Source: Aquila chrysaetos chrysaetos
Lineage: Eukaryota > Chordata > Aves > Accipitriformes > Accipitridae
DNA length: 64,000 bases
Assembly (NCBI RefSeq): GCF_900496995.4
Contig: NC_054457.1
Coordinates: 1,054,001-1,118,000 of the forward strand
Direction of reading: 5' to 3'
Shown here one piece after another: positions 1-12,039 of this stretch. Made by a program: the position numbers and the translations under genes. How positions within the stretch are numbered: the stretch's first letter is position 1; each line of letters begins with the position of its first letter. The notes below the pieces were generated by a model. The model was not told the DNA's origin. It saw only the letters and a program-made list of their open reading frames with translations, and searched no databases.

Positions 1-553
1 TGTAAGAGAGCAACTTATATTATCACAGCTTTTTACAGCATAATACGATTTCCTAATTTGATGCCTGACAATATTATCATGTATTAAATAATTTTAATAA
101 TTCAGTTAAATTTTTAAAACAAACAAAAAAGAAAATCAGGGAGACTTTCCCAGTACCTTAGAAATACTGTAAAAAGAACAATAATGCTGAACAGACTTGT
201 ATCTATTAGATACATTTGAAAAAATTATGCCACTTCCTTTATATACAACCAAACAGGAAAAAGAGCAAAAATAATATACCATCATAAGGAAGTACATTTT
301 TAGTATATCAACTCAGAATGGATGAATAACACAGGGATAAAAATGTATTGTCAAGGAGGATTTAATCTTGTTTATCATGCTATTGTTATAATGATAATGC
401 AGTTTCAATTATGTGAGGGGAAGAATATGTGAAAAATTCAGTCAATTTTGTTATGTTCAGTTTAATAATTTCCACCTTGAGGATGCAAGTCAAAGTTTTT
501 CTATAGATGTAAAAATACTTTTTCAGAATATTAATTCCTGTAAGTGAAATACA
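1..553. other. unannotated AT-rich flank
   Basis: AT-rich sequence with no ORF, repeat family or RNA gene that I recognise. It is probably host intronic or intergenic DNA to the left of the first ERV. Confidence 0.5.
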
Positions 554-574
554 GTGTCGTGGTTTAACCCCAGC
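554..574 (-). repeat. 21-bp inverted LTR terminus
   Basis: This is the exact reverse complement of the last 21 bases of the LTR that ends at 13479 (it ends ACCACGACA). It joins directly to plus-strand gag sequence, so it is an LTR end in the wrong orientation for the provirus that follows. No 5' LTR is present. Confidence 0.6.
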
Positions 575-1796
575 CCCTACAGAGCCATAGTTCAACACTC
601 TCAGAGGACCATGGTTGAGGCAGGGACCCAGACTGCATCTGAGGACACCATGCTCGAGATAGGGACCCAAACAACAACAACAACCACAGTAATTGCCCCA
701 ATAGTGAAAAAGAAACAGTGGACAAGGAGATCAACAGGTCCATACCATCGATTAGTGAGGGAAGAAGAAGAGGAAAGGCTTAATCTAGAAGCTGGTCCTT
801 CAATAAAGAAATTGGAGGAAGCAGTGAGGGAACTTAAACAGGAAGGGGAAACTACCCGGTCCCTGACCTCCTCAGAACTTCGGGACTTGCGGAAAGAGTA
901 CAGCCGCCAGCCAGGTGAGCGGATTGCTGCCTGGCTGCTCTGATGCTGGGATAACGGGGCCGACAGTCAGCAACTGGAAGGTAAGGAAGCCCAACAGCTG
1001 GGATCCCTCGCTAGAAACCGGGGAATTGAAAGAGGAATTGGAAAAGAGGCAGCATTTTGCAGTCTCTGGAGCTGGCTCCTCTCAAGTATGAGGGCAAGAT
1101 ATCCATTCAAGGAAGATCTTGTGAATTCCTCAGAAAAGGACTACCGCACATGAAGGCATCCAGTACCTGAGAGAGTTAGCAGTGGTGGAAGTCATCTACA
1201 GTGATCTAGATGATGAGGAGGTCTCCAAAGATCCAGAGGATGTCCTGTGCACACGGGCCATGTGGAGAAAGGTGATTCAAGGTGCCCCAGCGTCGTATTC
1301 TAACAGCTTGGCAGCAATGTATTGCCCAGATATGGAAACACCAACTGTAGAGAAAGTGTCGTCTTGGCTCCAAAACTTTGAGGAAAATCTCTGTGTCTCC
1401 TCATCCCTACAGGACAGTGCCTTGGCTGTCAGGGGTGCCCCAAGAAATCAGTCCTCTCTTGCCCCAGTCAGAGGGAAAGGGAGCCCAAGGCGTATGCCAC
1501 GTGGTACACTCTGGTTCTTCCTGCGTGACCAAGGGGAGGACATGAGGAAGTGGGATGGTGAACCCACCTTTAAGCTGGAAGCCCGCGTACGTGAACTGAG
1601 AGGGAAGACAGCTGTTAAGAAGGGGTCACCCAAGAAGAAGGCTGTCAGTGTCATTGCTGTAGAGGCCCAAGAAAGTAATCAGCAATCCTCCAGGCACAGA
1701 AGAACTGAAACCACCTCCCTTGATTCTGGTGAGGGGACTTCTGGTCTGGCACCACAAGGGTCAGACAGTGAATACTCTGATGAGGAACAGCAATAG
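575..1796 (+). pseudogene. gag remnant of provirus A
   Basis: Degraded C-terminal two thirds of an ERVL-like Gag. It aligns by eye with the gag of the copies at 10138 and 42773: the acidic/basic linker, then the capsid-like block around SELRDLRKEYSRQPGERIAAWLL. In-frame damage includes a CGA-to-TGA change at 941-943 and a frameshift between about 1100 and 1180. The last part (1182-1796) is open and ends at TAG (1794-1796), which is in the same frame as the downstream protease. No CCHC zinc knuckle is visible. It cannot encode a full Gag. Confidence 0.75.
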
Positions 1797-4700
1797 AGGG
1801 TCCCTGCCTTCGGCCAGGAGGAGGAAAGGGATGACCGGATATACTGGACTGTGTGGATTCGATGGCCTGGCACATCAGACCCACAGGAGTATAAGGCTTT
1901 GGTAGACACTGGTGCACAGTGTACGCTGGTGCCACCAGGGTACAGGGGCACAGAACCCATCTGGATCTCTGGAGTGACAGGGGGATGCCAAGAATTGACT
2001 ATATTGGAGGCTGAAGTGAGCTTAACAGGGGACAAGTGGGAAAAGCACCCCATTGTGACCGGCCCAGAGGCCCCTTGTATCCTTGGCATAGACTACCTCA
2101 GGAGAGGGTACTTCAAGGACCCAAAGGGGTACCGATGGGCTTTTGGTGTAGCCACTGTGAACACAGAGAAGATCAAACAGCTATCTACCCTGCCTGGCCT
2201 CTCGGAAGATCCCTTCACTGTGGGATTGCTGCGAGTTGAATAACAGCAGGTGCCAATCGCTACCAGGACGGTGCACTGCCGGCAATATCGGACAAACCAA
2301 GACTCCCTGGCTCCCATCCATGAGCTGATTAATCAACTGGAGAGCCAAGGAGTCATCAGCAAGACTCATTCACCTTTTAATAGTCCTATATGGCCAGTGC
2401 AAAAGTCTGATGGAGGGTGGAGGTTAACAGTAGATTATTGCAGCCTGAACAAAGTGACACCGCCACTGAGTGCTGCTGTACCAGACATGTTAGAGCTCCA
2501 CTATGAACTGGAATCAAAGGCAGCTAAGTGGTATGCCACAATTGACATTGCTAATGCATTTTTCTCCATTCCTTTAGCAGCGGACTGCAGGCCACAGTTT
2601 GCTTTCACTTGGAGGGGCGTCCAGTACACCTGGAATCGACTGCCCCAGGGGTGGAAGCACAGCCCTACCATTTGTCACGGACTAATCCAAACGGCACTGG
2701 AACAAGGCGATGCCCCTGAACATCTACAATACATAGATGACATCATCGTGTGGGGCAACAAGGCAGAAGAAGGGTTTGAGAAGGGAAAAAGAATAATTCA
2801 GATTCTTCTGAAAGCTGGTTTCGCCATAAAGAAAAGCAAGGTCAAGGGACCTGCACAGGAGATTCAGTTCTTGGGAATAAAATGGCAGGATGGACGCCGT
2901 CATGTGCCTATGGATGTGGTCAACAAGATAGCAATTGTGTCTCCACCAGCTAACAAGAAGGAAACACAAGCTTTCCTAGGCCTTGTGGGGTTCTGGAGAA
3001 TGCATATTCCAGGTTATAGTCAGCTTGTGAGCCCTGTCTATCGAGTAACCCGGAAAAAGAACTATTTTGAATGGGGCCCTGAGCAACAACAAGCCTTTGA
3101 GCATATCAGACAGGAAATAGCTCGTGCAGTAGCTCTTGGGCCTGTCCGGACAGGACCAGATGTACAAAATGTACTCTACACTACAGCTGGGGAGCACGGT
3201 CTCACCTGGAGCCTCTGGCAGAAAACACCAGGAGAAACCCGAGGTCGACCATTAGGGTTTTGGAGCCGGGGGTACCGAGGATCAGAAGCCCACTACACCC
3301 CAACTGAAAAAGAGATACTAGCAGCATATGAGGGGGTTCGAGCCACTTCAGAAGTTGTTGGTACAGAAGCATATCTCCTCTTGGCACCACGATTGCCTGT
3401 GCTACACTGGATGTTCAAAGGAAACATCCCCTCTACACATCATGCAATCAGCGCTACATGGAGTAAGTGGATAGCATTGATTACGCAATGGGCTCGACTG
3501 GGAAAATCTAACTGCCCAGGAATTCTGGAAGAGATCATGGACTGGCCAGAAGGCAGAGATTTTGGAGCATCGCCTGAGGAGGTGGCTCGTGCCCAAGAGG
3601 CACCACCATATAATGTGTTATCAGAAGACGAAAGGCATTATGCTTTGTTTACTGATGGATCCTGTCGTGTGGTAGGGAACCATCAGAAGTGGAAAGCTGC
3701 TGTGTGGAGTCCCACATGATAAGTCGTTGAGGCCACTGAAGGAGAAGGTGAGTCAAGTCAGTTTGCAGAAGTGAAAGCCAACAAACTAGCCCTAGACATT
3801 GCTGAACGAGAAAAGTGGCCGGTACTCTACCTCTATACCAACTCCTGCATGGTGGCTAATGCTCTATGGGGGTGGCTACAGCAGTGGAAGAAGACCAATT
3901 GGCAACGCAGGGGTAAACCCATCTGGGCAGCAGCATTGTAGAAGGACATTACTGCCCGTGTAGAACACATGGCTCTAAAGGTATGTCATGTAGATGCTCA
4001 CATGCCCAAAAGCCGTGCCACTGAAGAACATCGAAATAATGAACAGGTAGACAAGGCTGCCAAAATAGAAGTAGCTCAGGTGGACCTGGACTGGGAGCGT
4101 AAGGGTGAGCTATTTGTAGCTCGATGGGCCCATGAGACATCGGGACATCTAGGGAGAGATGCAACCTATAGGTGGGCTCGTGATCGAGGGGTGGACCTGA
4201 CCATGGAGGCCATCACACAGGTCACTCATGAATGTGAAACATGTGCTGCAATCAAGGGAGCCACCAGAGTAAAGTCTCCCTGGAACAGAGGGTGGTGGCT
4301 GGGTTTTCGATATGGCGAGGCCTGGCAAATTGACTACATTGGACCACTGCCACGAACACGCCAAGGCAAGCGCTACATACTCACCATGGTGGAAGCAACT
4401 ACTGGTTGGCTAGAAACATATCCTGTAAACCATGCCACTGCCCGAAACACCATCTTAGGCCTTGAAAGGCAAATTTTGTGGCTACATGGTACCCCAGAAA
4501 GAATTGAATCAGACAACGGGACTCATTTCCCAAATAACCTCATAAGCTCCTGGGCAAAGAAACACGGCATTGAGTGGGTGTACGACATCCCCTATCACCC
4601 GCAAGCATCTGGAAAAATTGAGAGATATAATGGACTGTTGAAGACTATGATGAGAGCGCTGGGCAATGGGGCATGGAAGCATTGGGATACAAATTTAGCA

Positions 4701-4976
4701 GAAGCCACTTGGCTGGTTAACACCAGAGGATCTGCTAACTGTCCTGGTCCTGCCCAAACAAAACCCCTACATATTGTGGGAGGAGATAAGGTCCCCGTAG
4801 TGCACATGGGGAAGTGGCTGGGGAAGGCAGTGTGGATTTCTCCTCCCATGGGAAAAGGCAAACCCATTCGCGGGATCATCTTTGCTCAGGGACCTGGGTG
4901 TACTTGGTGGGTAATGCGGAAGGATGGGGAGACCCAATGTGTGCCTCAAGGACATTTAACCTTGGGGGAAAAATAA
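1797..4976 (+). pseudogene. pro-pol of provirus A (PR-RT-RNase H-IN)
   Basis: One reading frame holds the aspartic protease (LVDTGAQCTL, Asp codon near 1905), reverse transcriptase (LPQGWKHSPT; YIDD at 2730-2741), RNase H (LFTDGSCR near 3645) and integrase from 3969. The integrase keeps an HHCC zinc-binding pattern and a D-D-E set (WQIDYIG, ESDNGTHF, GKIERYN). The frame is broken by TAA at 2241-2243, TGA at 3717-3719, TAA at 3720-3722 and TAG at 3939-3941; the true stop is TAA at 4974-4976. The product would have been the replication enzymes of an ERVL-like virus. All four breaks are point nonsense changes, so the copy is inactive but only moderately decayed. Confidence 0.88.
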
Positions 4977-5430
4977 TCTGTGATGTGAGTTGTATGTTGT
5001 AGGAAGTAACGTAGCAGGAATGACCTGAACTGCAGAGGAGTGAACTTCGCAAGGAACCAGACAAGTGCATCGGTGACCCAAACCAAGCCGGTGTTGGTGC
5101 CCAACGATCGAACGTACTGCTTCTCCTGTCCTGACCACTCATCTTGACAGATGGGGCCCAAGTCATAACCTGTGTGTGAACATCTGGAGGAGTGGAAGAA
5201 GCCCATGGAATATCTCTCTCTTAAAGGACAGGGGATAGTAATTAATAAGAATGTATAAATCTGTATGTTGGGTATAAAGGTGGTTTAAGTATGTAGTTTC
5301 AGTTGTAAGTGTTGGTAAGAAGGGATTTCAGTAATGAGAATTAAATACAATGGCGAGGTTAGAAGATATGTGTATTAAATTATGTGGGACCTGAGCATGA
5401 CGCAAATGGTATGGAATAAGGGGTGGAGAT
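4977..5430 (+). other. 3' non-coding region of provirus A, no env
   Basis: About 450 bases between the integrase stop and the 3' LTR with no env-like ORF. A purine-rich tract (AATAAGGGGTGGAGAT) lies directly before the LTR and is the likely polypurine tract. Confidence 0.6.
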
Positions 5431-6010
5431 TGTATTGCGTCTGGCTGAGATGGAGTTAATTCTCCCCATAGCAGCCCTCATAGCGCTGTGCTCTGCATTG
5501 GTAGCTAGAAAGGTGTTGATAACACACCAGTGTTTTGGCTACTGCTGAGCAGAGCTGGCACAGCATCAAGGCTGTCTCTCCAACATTTTTGCCCCCCCCC
5601 TCAATGGCAGGCTGGGGCAGGGCAAGATCTTGGGAGGGGACATAACCAGGACAGCTGACCTAAACTAACCAAACAGATATTCCATACCATATGACGTCAG
5701 CTCAGATAAAAAAGCTAAGTAAAGGGAGACGGAAAGGGGGCATTTTCATCTTCCGGAGCAACCACTATGCGTACTGAAGCCCTGCTTCCCAGGAAGTGGC
5801 TAGACATCGCCTGCTGATGGGAAGTAGAGAATAACATCATTTGTTTTTCTTTGCTTTCGCGCGCGACCTTTGCTTTCACTTTATTAAACTGTCCTTATCT
5901 TGACCCACGAGCCTTTTGTTATATTTTCTCCCCCCTGTCCAGCTGAGAAGGGGGAGTGATAGAGCGGCTTTGATGGGCACCTGGCATCCAGCCAGGGTCA
6001 ACCCACCACA
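5431..6010 (+). repeat. 3' LTR of provirus A (LTR family A)
   Basis: 580 bp running from TGTATTGCG to CCCACCACA. An ATTAAA-type poly(A) signal lies near 5883. A second copy sits at 49335-49914 in reverse. Its 3' part resembles the matching end of the larger LTR family C. Confidence 0.85.
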
Positions 6011-6717
6011 TATGAAAAGATATTTTTTTCCCCCAAGGTACTGTCGTAGCTCTGGGAAAGGGAAAACTTTCCTATATGTATTTTACAGCTTATTGGCAGC
6101 TATTTCTATATCAAGATATAAAATTTTAAACAACTGCATCAGACAGAATATACATAATCTGCACTCATGCAGGACTTACGCTGTTCAGTCTAAATGGAAT
6201 TGGAAGGGAGTATTCTCAGGTAACATGGATTAAACTAAATGAGGAATACCTCCCGCAGCCTTTGCCATCACTTCTCCTCTGTAAAACGAAACAAGCCTCC
6301 TTGCTGTCATGGCAGAAAGCTCAGCAGAACAGTTCACAAAACACAGTGGTGTTTGCTTGTGAAGTGCTATAGGGATGGGAGAAGTTGAGGGCCTTGCTAT
6401 TATGGTGGGCACTTTTTTGATGAGCACGGATGGAATTAGATAAAGAGTTGATCCTGAAAGACAGCATTTTCTTTAATGGGATGACCATCTCCATGGTCCT
6501 TTCCCTCTTCCTATCCCCTTTCATTTCCCCTATAATATCTTTTTCATATCATCCAATACAGATAAAGACATAACAAATTTATATGGAAGAAGGCTCCATA
6601 TCTGCAAGCATCATAAATACTATAAGTAGTTTTCATAAAACAGCAAGAAAACACTAATTTTTTTTCTTGTCTCATGGCAACGCAACCAAACAAGTTAGAG
6701 AAGCTTTTCTACATACA
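6011..6717. other. unannotated host sequence
   Basis: About 700 bases with no recognised gene or repeat between the provirus A LTR and the 3' end of CR1. Confidence 0.45.
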
Positions 6718-9308
6718 ATCATAGAATCATTTAGGTTGGAAAAGACCTTTAAGATCATTGAGTCCAACCATCAACCATGCCCACTAAACCATGTTCTGAA
6801 GTGCAACGTCTACACGCTTTTTGAATACCTCCAGGAATGGTGACTCAACCACTTCCCTGGGCAGCCTATTCCGATGTCTGACAACCCTCTCAGTAAAGAA
6901 ATTTTTCCTAATATCCAATCTAAACCTCCTCTGCTGCAACTTGAGGCCATTTCCTCTCGTCCTATCACTAGTGACTTGATAGAAGAGACCAGCACCCACC
7001 TCACTACAACCTCCTTTCAGGTAGTTGTAGAGAGTGATAAGGTCTCCCCTCAGCCTCCTTTTCTCCAGGCTAAACAACTCCAGTTCCCTCAGCCACTCCT
7101 CATAAGACTTGTGCTCCAGGCCCTTCACCAGCTTTGTTGCCCTTCTCTGGACACGCTCCAGCACCTCAATGTCTTTCCTGTAGTGAGGGGCCCAAAACAC
7201 AGTACTCAAGGTGTGGCCTCACCAGTGCCGAGTACAGGGGAACAATCACCTCCCTGCTCCTGCTGGCCACACATTTTCTGATAGGGGCCAGGATGCCGTT
7301 GGCCGCCTTGGCCACCTGGGCACACTGCTGGCTCATATTCAGCCAGCTGTCAACCAGCACCCCCAGGTCTTTTTCTGCCAGGCAGCTTTCCAGTCACTCT
7401 TCCCCAAGCCTGTAGCGCTGCATGGGGTTGCTGTGACCCAAGTGCAGGACCCGGCACTTGGCCTTGTTGAACCTCATACAATTGGCCTCAGCCCATCGAT
7501 CCAGCCTGTCCAGATCCCTCTGTAGAGCCTTCCTTCCCTCAAGCAGATCAACACTCCCTCCCAACTTGGTGTCATCCGCAAACTTAATGAGGGTGCACTC
7601 AATTCCCTCATCCACATCATTGATAAAGATATTAAAGAGAACTGGCCCCAAAACTGAGCCCTGGGGAACACCACTTGTGACGGGCCGCCAATTGGATTTA
7701 ACTTCGTTCACCACAACCCTCTGGGCTCGTCCATCCAGCCAGTTTTTTACCCAGCGGAGAGTACACTTGTCTAAGCCATGAGCCGCCAGCTTCTCAAGGA
7801 GTATGCCATGAGAGACAGTGTCAAAGGCCTTGCTGAAGTCAAGGAAGATAACATCCACAGCCTTTCCCTCATCCACTAGGTGGGTCACCTGGTCATAGAA
7901 GGATATCAGGTTGGTCAAGCAGGACCTGCCTTTCATGAACCCATGCTGGCTGGTCCTGATCCCCTGGTTGTCCTGCACATGCCATGTGAGCACACTCAAG
8001 ATGAACTGCTCCATAATCTTCCCCAGTACCGAGGTCGGGCTGACAGGCCTGTAGTTCCCTGGATCCTCCCTCTGACCCTTCTTGTAAATGGGCGTCACAT
8101 TGGCAAGCCTCCAGTTGTCTGGGACCTCCCCTGTTGACCAAGATTGCTGATAAATGATGGAGAGTGGCTTGGCAAGTTCCTCCGCCAGCTCCTTCAGTAC
8201 TCTCGGATGGATCCCATCTGGTCCCATAGACTTGTGAGTGTCCAGGTGGCATAGCAGGTCATTAACTGCTTCCTCCTGGATTATGGGGGGTATATTCTGC
8301 TCTCCGTCCCTGTCTTCCAGCTCAGGGGCTTGAGTACCCTGAGGATAACTGGTCTCAGTATCAAAGGCTGAGGCAAAGGTGGCATTAAGTACCTCAGCCT
8401 TTTCCTCATCTTTGGTGGCAATGTTCCCCTCTGTATCCAATAAAGGACAGATATTGTCCTTGGCTCTTTTTTTATTGTTAACATATTTGTAAAAACATTT
8501 TTTGTTGTCTCTTACAATAGTGGCCAGATTGAGGTCTAGCTGAGCTTTTGCCTTTCTAATTTACTCTCTGCATGACCTAAGAAGATCCCTGTACTCTTCC
8601 TGAGTTGCCTGCCCTTTCTTCCAAAGATGGCAAACTCTCCTTTTTTTCTTGAATCCTAGCAAAAGCTAGCTGTTCAGCCAGGCTGGTCATCTTCCTCAGC
8701 GGCTCATCTTGTGGCACATGAGAATAGCCTCGTCCTGAGCCTTTAAGACTTCCTTCTTGAAGAATGTCCAGCCTTCCTGGACCCCTTTGCCCTTCAGGAC
8801 TGTCTCCCAAGGGATTCTCTCAACCAGTGTCCTGAAAAGGCCAAAGTTTGCCCTCTGGAAGTCCATAGTGGTGGTTTTGCTGACCACCTTCCTTGCCTCA
8901 CCAAGAATTGAGAATTCTATCATTTCATGGTCGCTAAACCCAAGACGGCCTCCGACCACCACACCTCCCACTAGTCCTTCCCTGTTCATAAACAGTAGGT
9001 CTAGCAAGGCTCCTCCCCTGGTTGGTTCACCTACCAGCTGTGTCAAGAAGTTATCTTCCACACACTCCAGGAACCTCCTAGACTGCTTGCTCTTTGCTGT
9101 GTTGTATTTCCAGCAGACGTCTGGAAAGTTGAAGTCCCCCACGAGAACAAGGGCACACGATTCTGAGACTATTGCCAGCCGCTTGTAGAATGTTTCATCC
9201 ATCTCTTCAACCTGGTTGGGTGGTCTATAACAGACTCCCAGCATGATATCTGCCTTGTTGGCCTTCCCTCTCATCCTTACCCATAAGCACTCAAACTTAT
9301 CAGCACAG
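6718..9308 (-). mobile_element. CR1 LINE, 3' portion
   Basis: Minus-strand CR1 non-LTR retrotransposon. The 3' end at about 6718 has the usual CR1 tail (ATCATAGAATCATTTAGG in plus orientation). It carries most of ORF2. It stops at 9308 only because an LTR inserted there; the element resumes at 13480 with the 5-bp TSD CACAG. Confidence 0.92.
6784..9304 (-). pseudogene. CR1 ORF2, rest of endonuclease plus reverse transcriptase
   Basis: CR1 ORF2 makes an endonuclease and reverse transcriptase for target-primed retrotransposition. From 9304 to 8696 lies the C-terminal endonuclease (GDFNFPDVCW, FSDHEMIEF). From 8440 to 7394 lies the RT, with [44 protein letters not shown] and FADDTKLGG. Pieces at 7360-7166 and 7209-6784 give the thumb and C-terminal part ([22 protein letters not shown]). 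Frameshifts between 8696 and 8440 and between 7394 and 7166 inactivate it. The N-terminal endonuclease is displaced to 13480-13693 by a later insertion. Confidence 0.9.
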
Positions 9309-9584
9309 TGTCCTGGTTTCAGCTGGGATAGAGTTAATTGTCTTTCTAGTAGCTGGTATGGTGCTATGTTTTGAGTTCAGTATGCAAAGAATGTTGATAA
9401 CGCTGATGTTTTCAGTTGTTGCTAAGTAGTGTTTAGACTAAAGTCAAGGATTTTTCAGCTTCTCATGCCCAGCCAGCAAGAAAGCTGGAGGGGCACAAGA
9501 AGTTGGCACAGGACAGAGTCAGGACAGCTGACCCAAACTGGCCAATGGGGTATTCAATACCATGTGACGCCACATCTAGTATAT
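9309..9584 (+). repeat. solo LTR family B, 5' part
   Basis: Starts TGTCCTGGTTTCAGC next to TSD CACAG (9304-9308). It is broken at its TATA box by the ERV at 9585-13168 and continues at 13174. The same family forms the 5' LTR at 41497 and the copy at 59987. Confidence 0.9.
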
Positions 9585-10027
9585 TGTCCTGGGTTCAGCT
9601 GGGATAGAGTTAATTTTTACAGGAACCTGGGAGGTGGGGGGGCATAGCCGGGGCAGCTGACCTGAACTAGCCAAGGAGCTATTCCATACCATCTGCCATC
9701 ATGCTCAGTATATAAATGGGGAGCGGGCTAGGGGGAGTCCTTTCGACTTTCGATGGGGGAAGTGGCGGAGCGTCGGGTTCCGGGTGGTGAGCAGTTGCAC
9801 TGTGCATCACTCGTTTTCTATATTCTTCTATTAGTACCGTTGTTGTTGTTGTAGCTTCTCTTGTTTTGTGTTGTCCCAGTAAACTGCCCTTATCTCAACC
9901 CTCGAGGCTCCAGTTTTTTTTTTTCTTTTCTCTCCTCCGTCTCCTCCCCATCCCACCGGAGGGGGGCGGGAGGAGTGAGCGAGCGGCTGCGTGGTCCTTT
10001 GTTACCGGCTGGGTTGAAACCACGACA
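9585..10027 (+). repeat. 5' LTR (family B2)
   Basis: 443 bp from TGTCCTGGGTTCAGC to AACCACGACA. It has a TATA-like box (AGTATATAAATGG) near 9710. The same family lies at 30939-31397 in reverse. Confidence 0.88.
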
Positions 10028-10035
10028 GTCCTTTT

Positions 10036-10053
10036 TGGCGCCCAACGTGGGGC
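10036..10053 (+). promoter_or_regulatory. primer binding site, tRNA-Lys1,2 type
   Basis: TGGCGCCCAACGTGGGGC lies 8 bases after the LTR. It matches the known tRNA-Lys1,2 retroviral primer site and marks where minus-strand DNA synthesis would start. Confidence 0.88.
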
Positions 10054-10137
10054 AGGAAGGGTTGAGATAACGACAGATCTGGCCAGAGCGTGTTGAAACA
10101 AATTTGTCATAATCATTTTCTTAATTTAGATAAATAG

Positions 10138-12039
10138 ATGTTAGTCACAATGTTGATTCATTTGTTTACATGGTGGCGTTTTGTAAGTCCTTATATGCTC
10201 TATGTATTGCCTGTAGTTATGTTTCTCACCTCTGGGAGAGTGATTGGGATTATCATTTTGCTGTACTGGGCAATGTCGACTTGTGAAATGATTACATCAC
10301 TGGTCATGAGATTAAGCTGGTATCTGTATGAGGCAGTGATATCATTTCCATACTTTGGGCACCTTCTATCGGATTTTATTGGTAATCACACCCAATCCAT
10401 GGGGAAGTTAGGGGGGGATACTCCCCCCTGTCCGTTCGCCTCCCTTCTCTCCTTCCGACTAATTACAACAGCTTTTGAGAATTTTGAATATCCTTGGGAT
10501 GCGCAAGCCAGTGTGCTGTTAGTGCTATGCCTCCTGAATATGTTTCAGGTCTTGTTTAGGGCTACAAAAAGGCTCTTTAAGAGTACCACCCAGAGATCTG
10601 CCCCAAAGCTGGATATTCATGGGTGGCACGGCATGTGGGAGGATATGGGCAGGTATCTAGAGAACTTCTCACCTCCAGTGGCTTGGAAGTTCACTCCCAA
10701 ACAACTACAGAACCCTCATGAAGTGGTAGAATATTTGAAAGAAAAATGCTGTGGCTATTCCAGAGACGTACAACTCGCTGCACTGTGCTGGGCCCTGGCC
10801 AGTATCTACCAAACACTGCTTGATATTAGGCAGCACCCTCAGGGGGAAAAGGGGGAAACGATGGAAAACAGGGCAACAGGCAGCGTGGCTACCCCAACCC
10901 CAGTGACAGGTACTGCAGCTAAACCAGAGAACCAACCTGTGCCAGTATCAGTCACCCCTGTACAGAAGAAGAAACACACAAAGAAATCAGTTCGCTCAGT
11001 GAGAGATGAAGATGAACCAGGGTCATTGCGAGAACAGGAGGAAGAGGCAGAACCTGAAATAATCACCCAATCTCTATCCCTGAGTGAGTTGCACGACATG
11101 CGAAAAGATTTTAGCCGCCACCCAGGTGAGCACATTGTTACCTGGCTGCTCCGATGCTGGGATAATGGGGCTAGTAGTGTGGAATTAGAGGGTAAGGAAG
11201 CCAAGCAGTTGGGATCTCTGTCTAGGGAAGGGGCCATCGACAAGGCGATTGGGAGAAAGACACAAGTCCTCAGCCTCTGGAGGCGACTTCTGTTAGGTGT
11301 AAAGGAAAGATACCCCTTCAAGGATGAAGTTACATGTCACCAAGGCAAGTGGACCACCATGGAGAGAGGTATCCAGTACCTGAGGGAATTAGCCGTGCTG
11401 GAGGTGATTTATAATGATCCAGAAAATGCGCAGTCACCCACAGATCCAGATGAAGTCCAATGCACACAACCGATGTGGCGGAAGTTTCTATGAAGTGCAC
11501 CACCAACCTATGCCAACTCAGTGGCAGTAATGTCCTGGAAAGAAGGCCATGGACAAACAGTGGATGAATTGGCTGTCCAACTCCGGCAATACGAAGGAAG
11601 TCTCTCTTCCTCCCTACGTGCCTGTGTCTCGGCTGTAGGGGATTTGTCCCGGGAGTTCCAGCAAGTCAAAGTGGATATGTCTTCCTCCCCACCTGTACAG
11701 GCCCGCATCGCAGCTATTGGGAGTAAGCATTCCTCTGCCCAAGAGAGAGGAGATACAAAGTACACACGACGGGCTAACCTGTGGTTTTACCTGCGTGACC
11801 ATGGAGAGGACATGAGGAAGTGGGATGCAGAACCTATCTCAGTCCTGGATGCACGGGTACGGGAGTTGCGAGAAAAAGCAATCAGAAAATAGGATTCTTC
11901 TTGGAAAAATGCTGCTATAGTTTCCTGTGAGCAGTCCCCCAGATGCAGTAGAAGGGCTGATCTCATTTCTGATCCTCTTGAAGGGACTTCTGATTCACGT
12001 GTGCGAAAAGTGAGTAACGGATATTCTAACCAGGATTAG
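10138..12039 (+). pseudogene. gag with multi-pass membrane N-terminus
   Basis: A 633-codon frame from ATG at 10138 to TAG at 12037-12039, broken by TGA at 11491-11493 and TAG at 11890-11892. Residues 1-80 are strongly hydrophobic with two or more likely membrane spans (starting MLVTMLIHLFTWW) and an NHT glycosylation site. Another span lies near residues 120-145 (SVLLVLCLLNMFQVLF). A K/E-rich linker follows, then a capsid-like block (SLSELHDMRKDFSRHPGEHI). There is no CCHC knuckle. The final TAG is in frame with the protease that follows, which suggests readthrough. Structural role is inferred from position. The hydrophobic N-terminus is unusual for Gag but is shared with the copies at 30829 (minus) and 42200. 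Confidence 0.75.

Larger units (their letters stand above)
575..6010 (+). mobile_element. ERVL-like provirus A, 5'-truncated
   Basis: Internal region with gag, protease, reverse transcriptase, RNase H and integrase, followed by a 3' LTR. The 5' LTR, primer site and N-terminal gag are missing. The pol motifs (LPQGWKHSPT, YIDDIIVWG) match the ERVL-like copies at 9585, 28289 and 41497. There is no env. It is the only copy in the window with the integrase preserved. No matching TSD was found (left ATACAG, right TATGAA). Confidence 0.85.

Noticed and set aside
6874..7781. Plus-strand ORFs opposite CR1
   Set aside because: They are antisense shadows of CR1 ORF2, whose minus-strand translation shows clear RT motifs.
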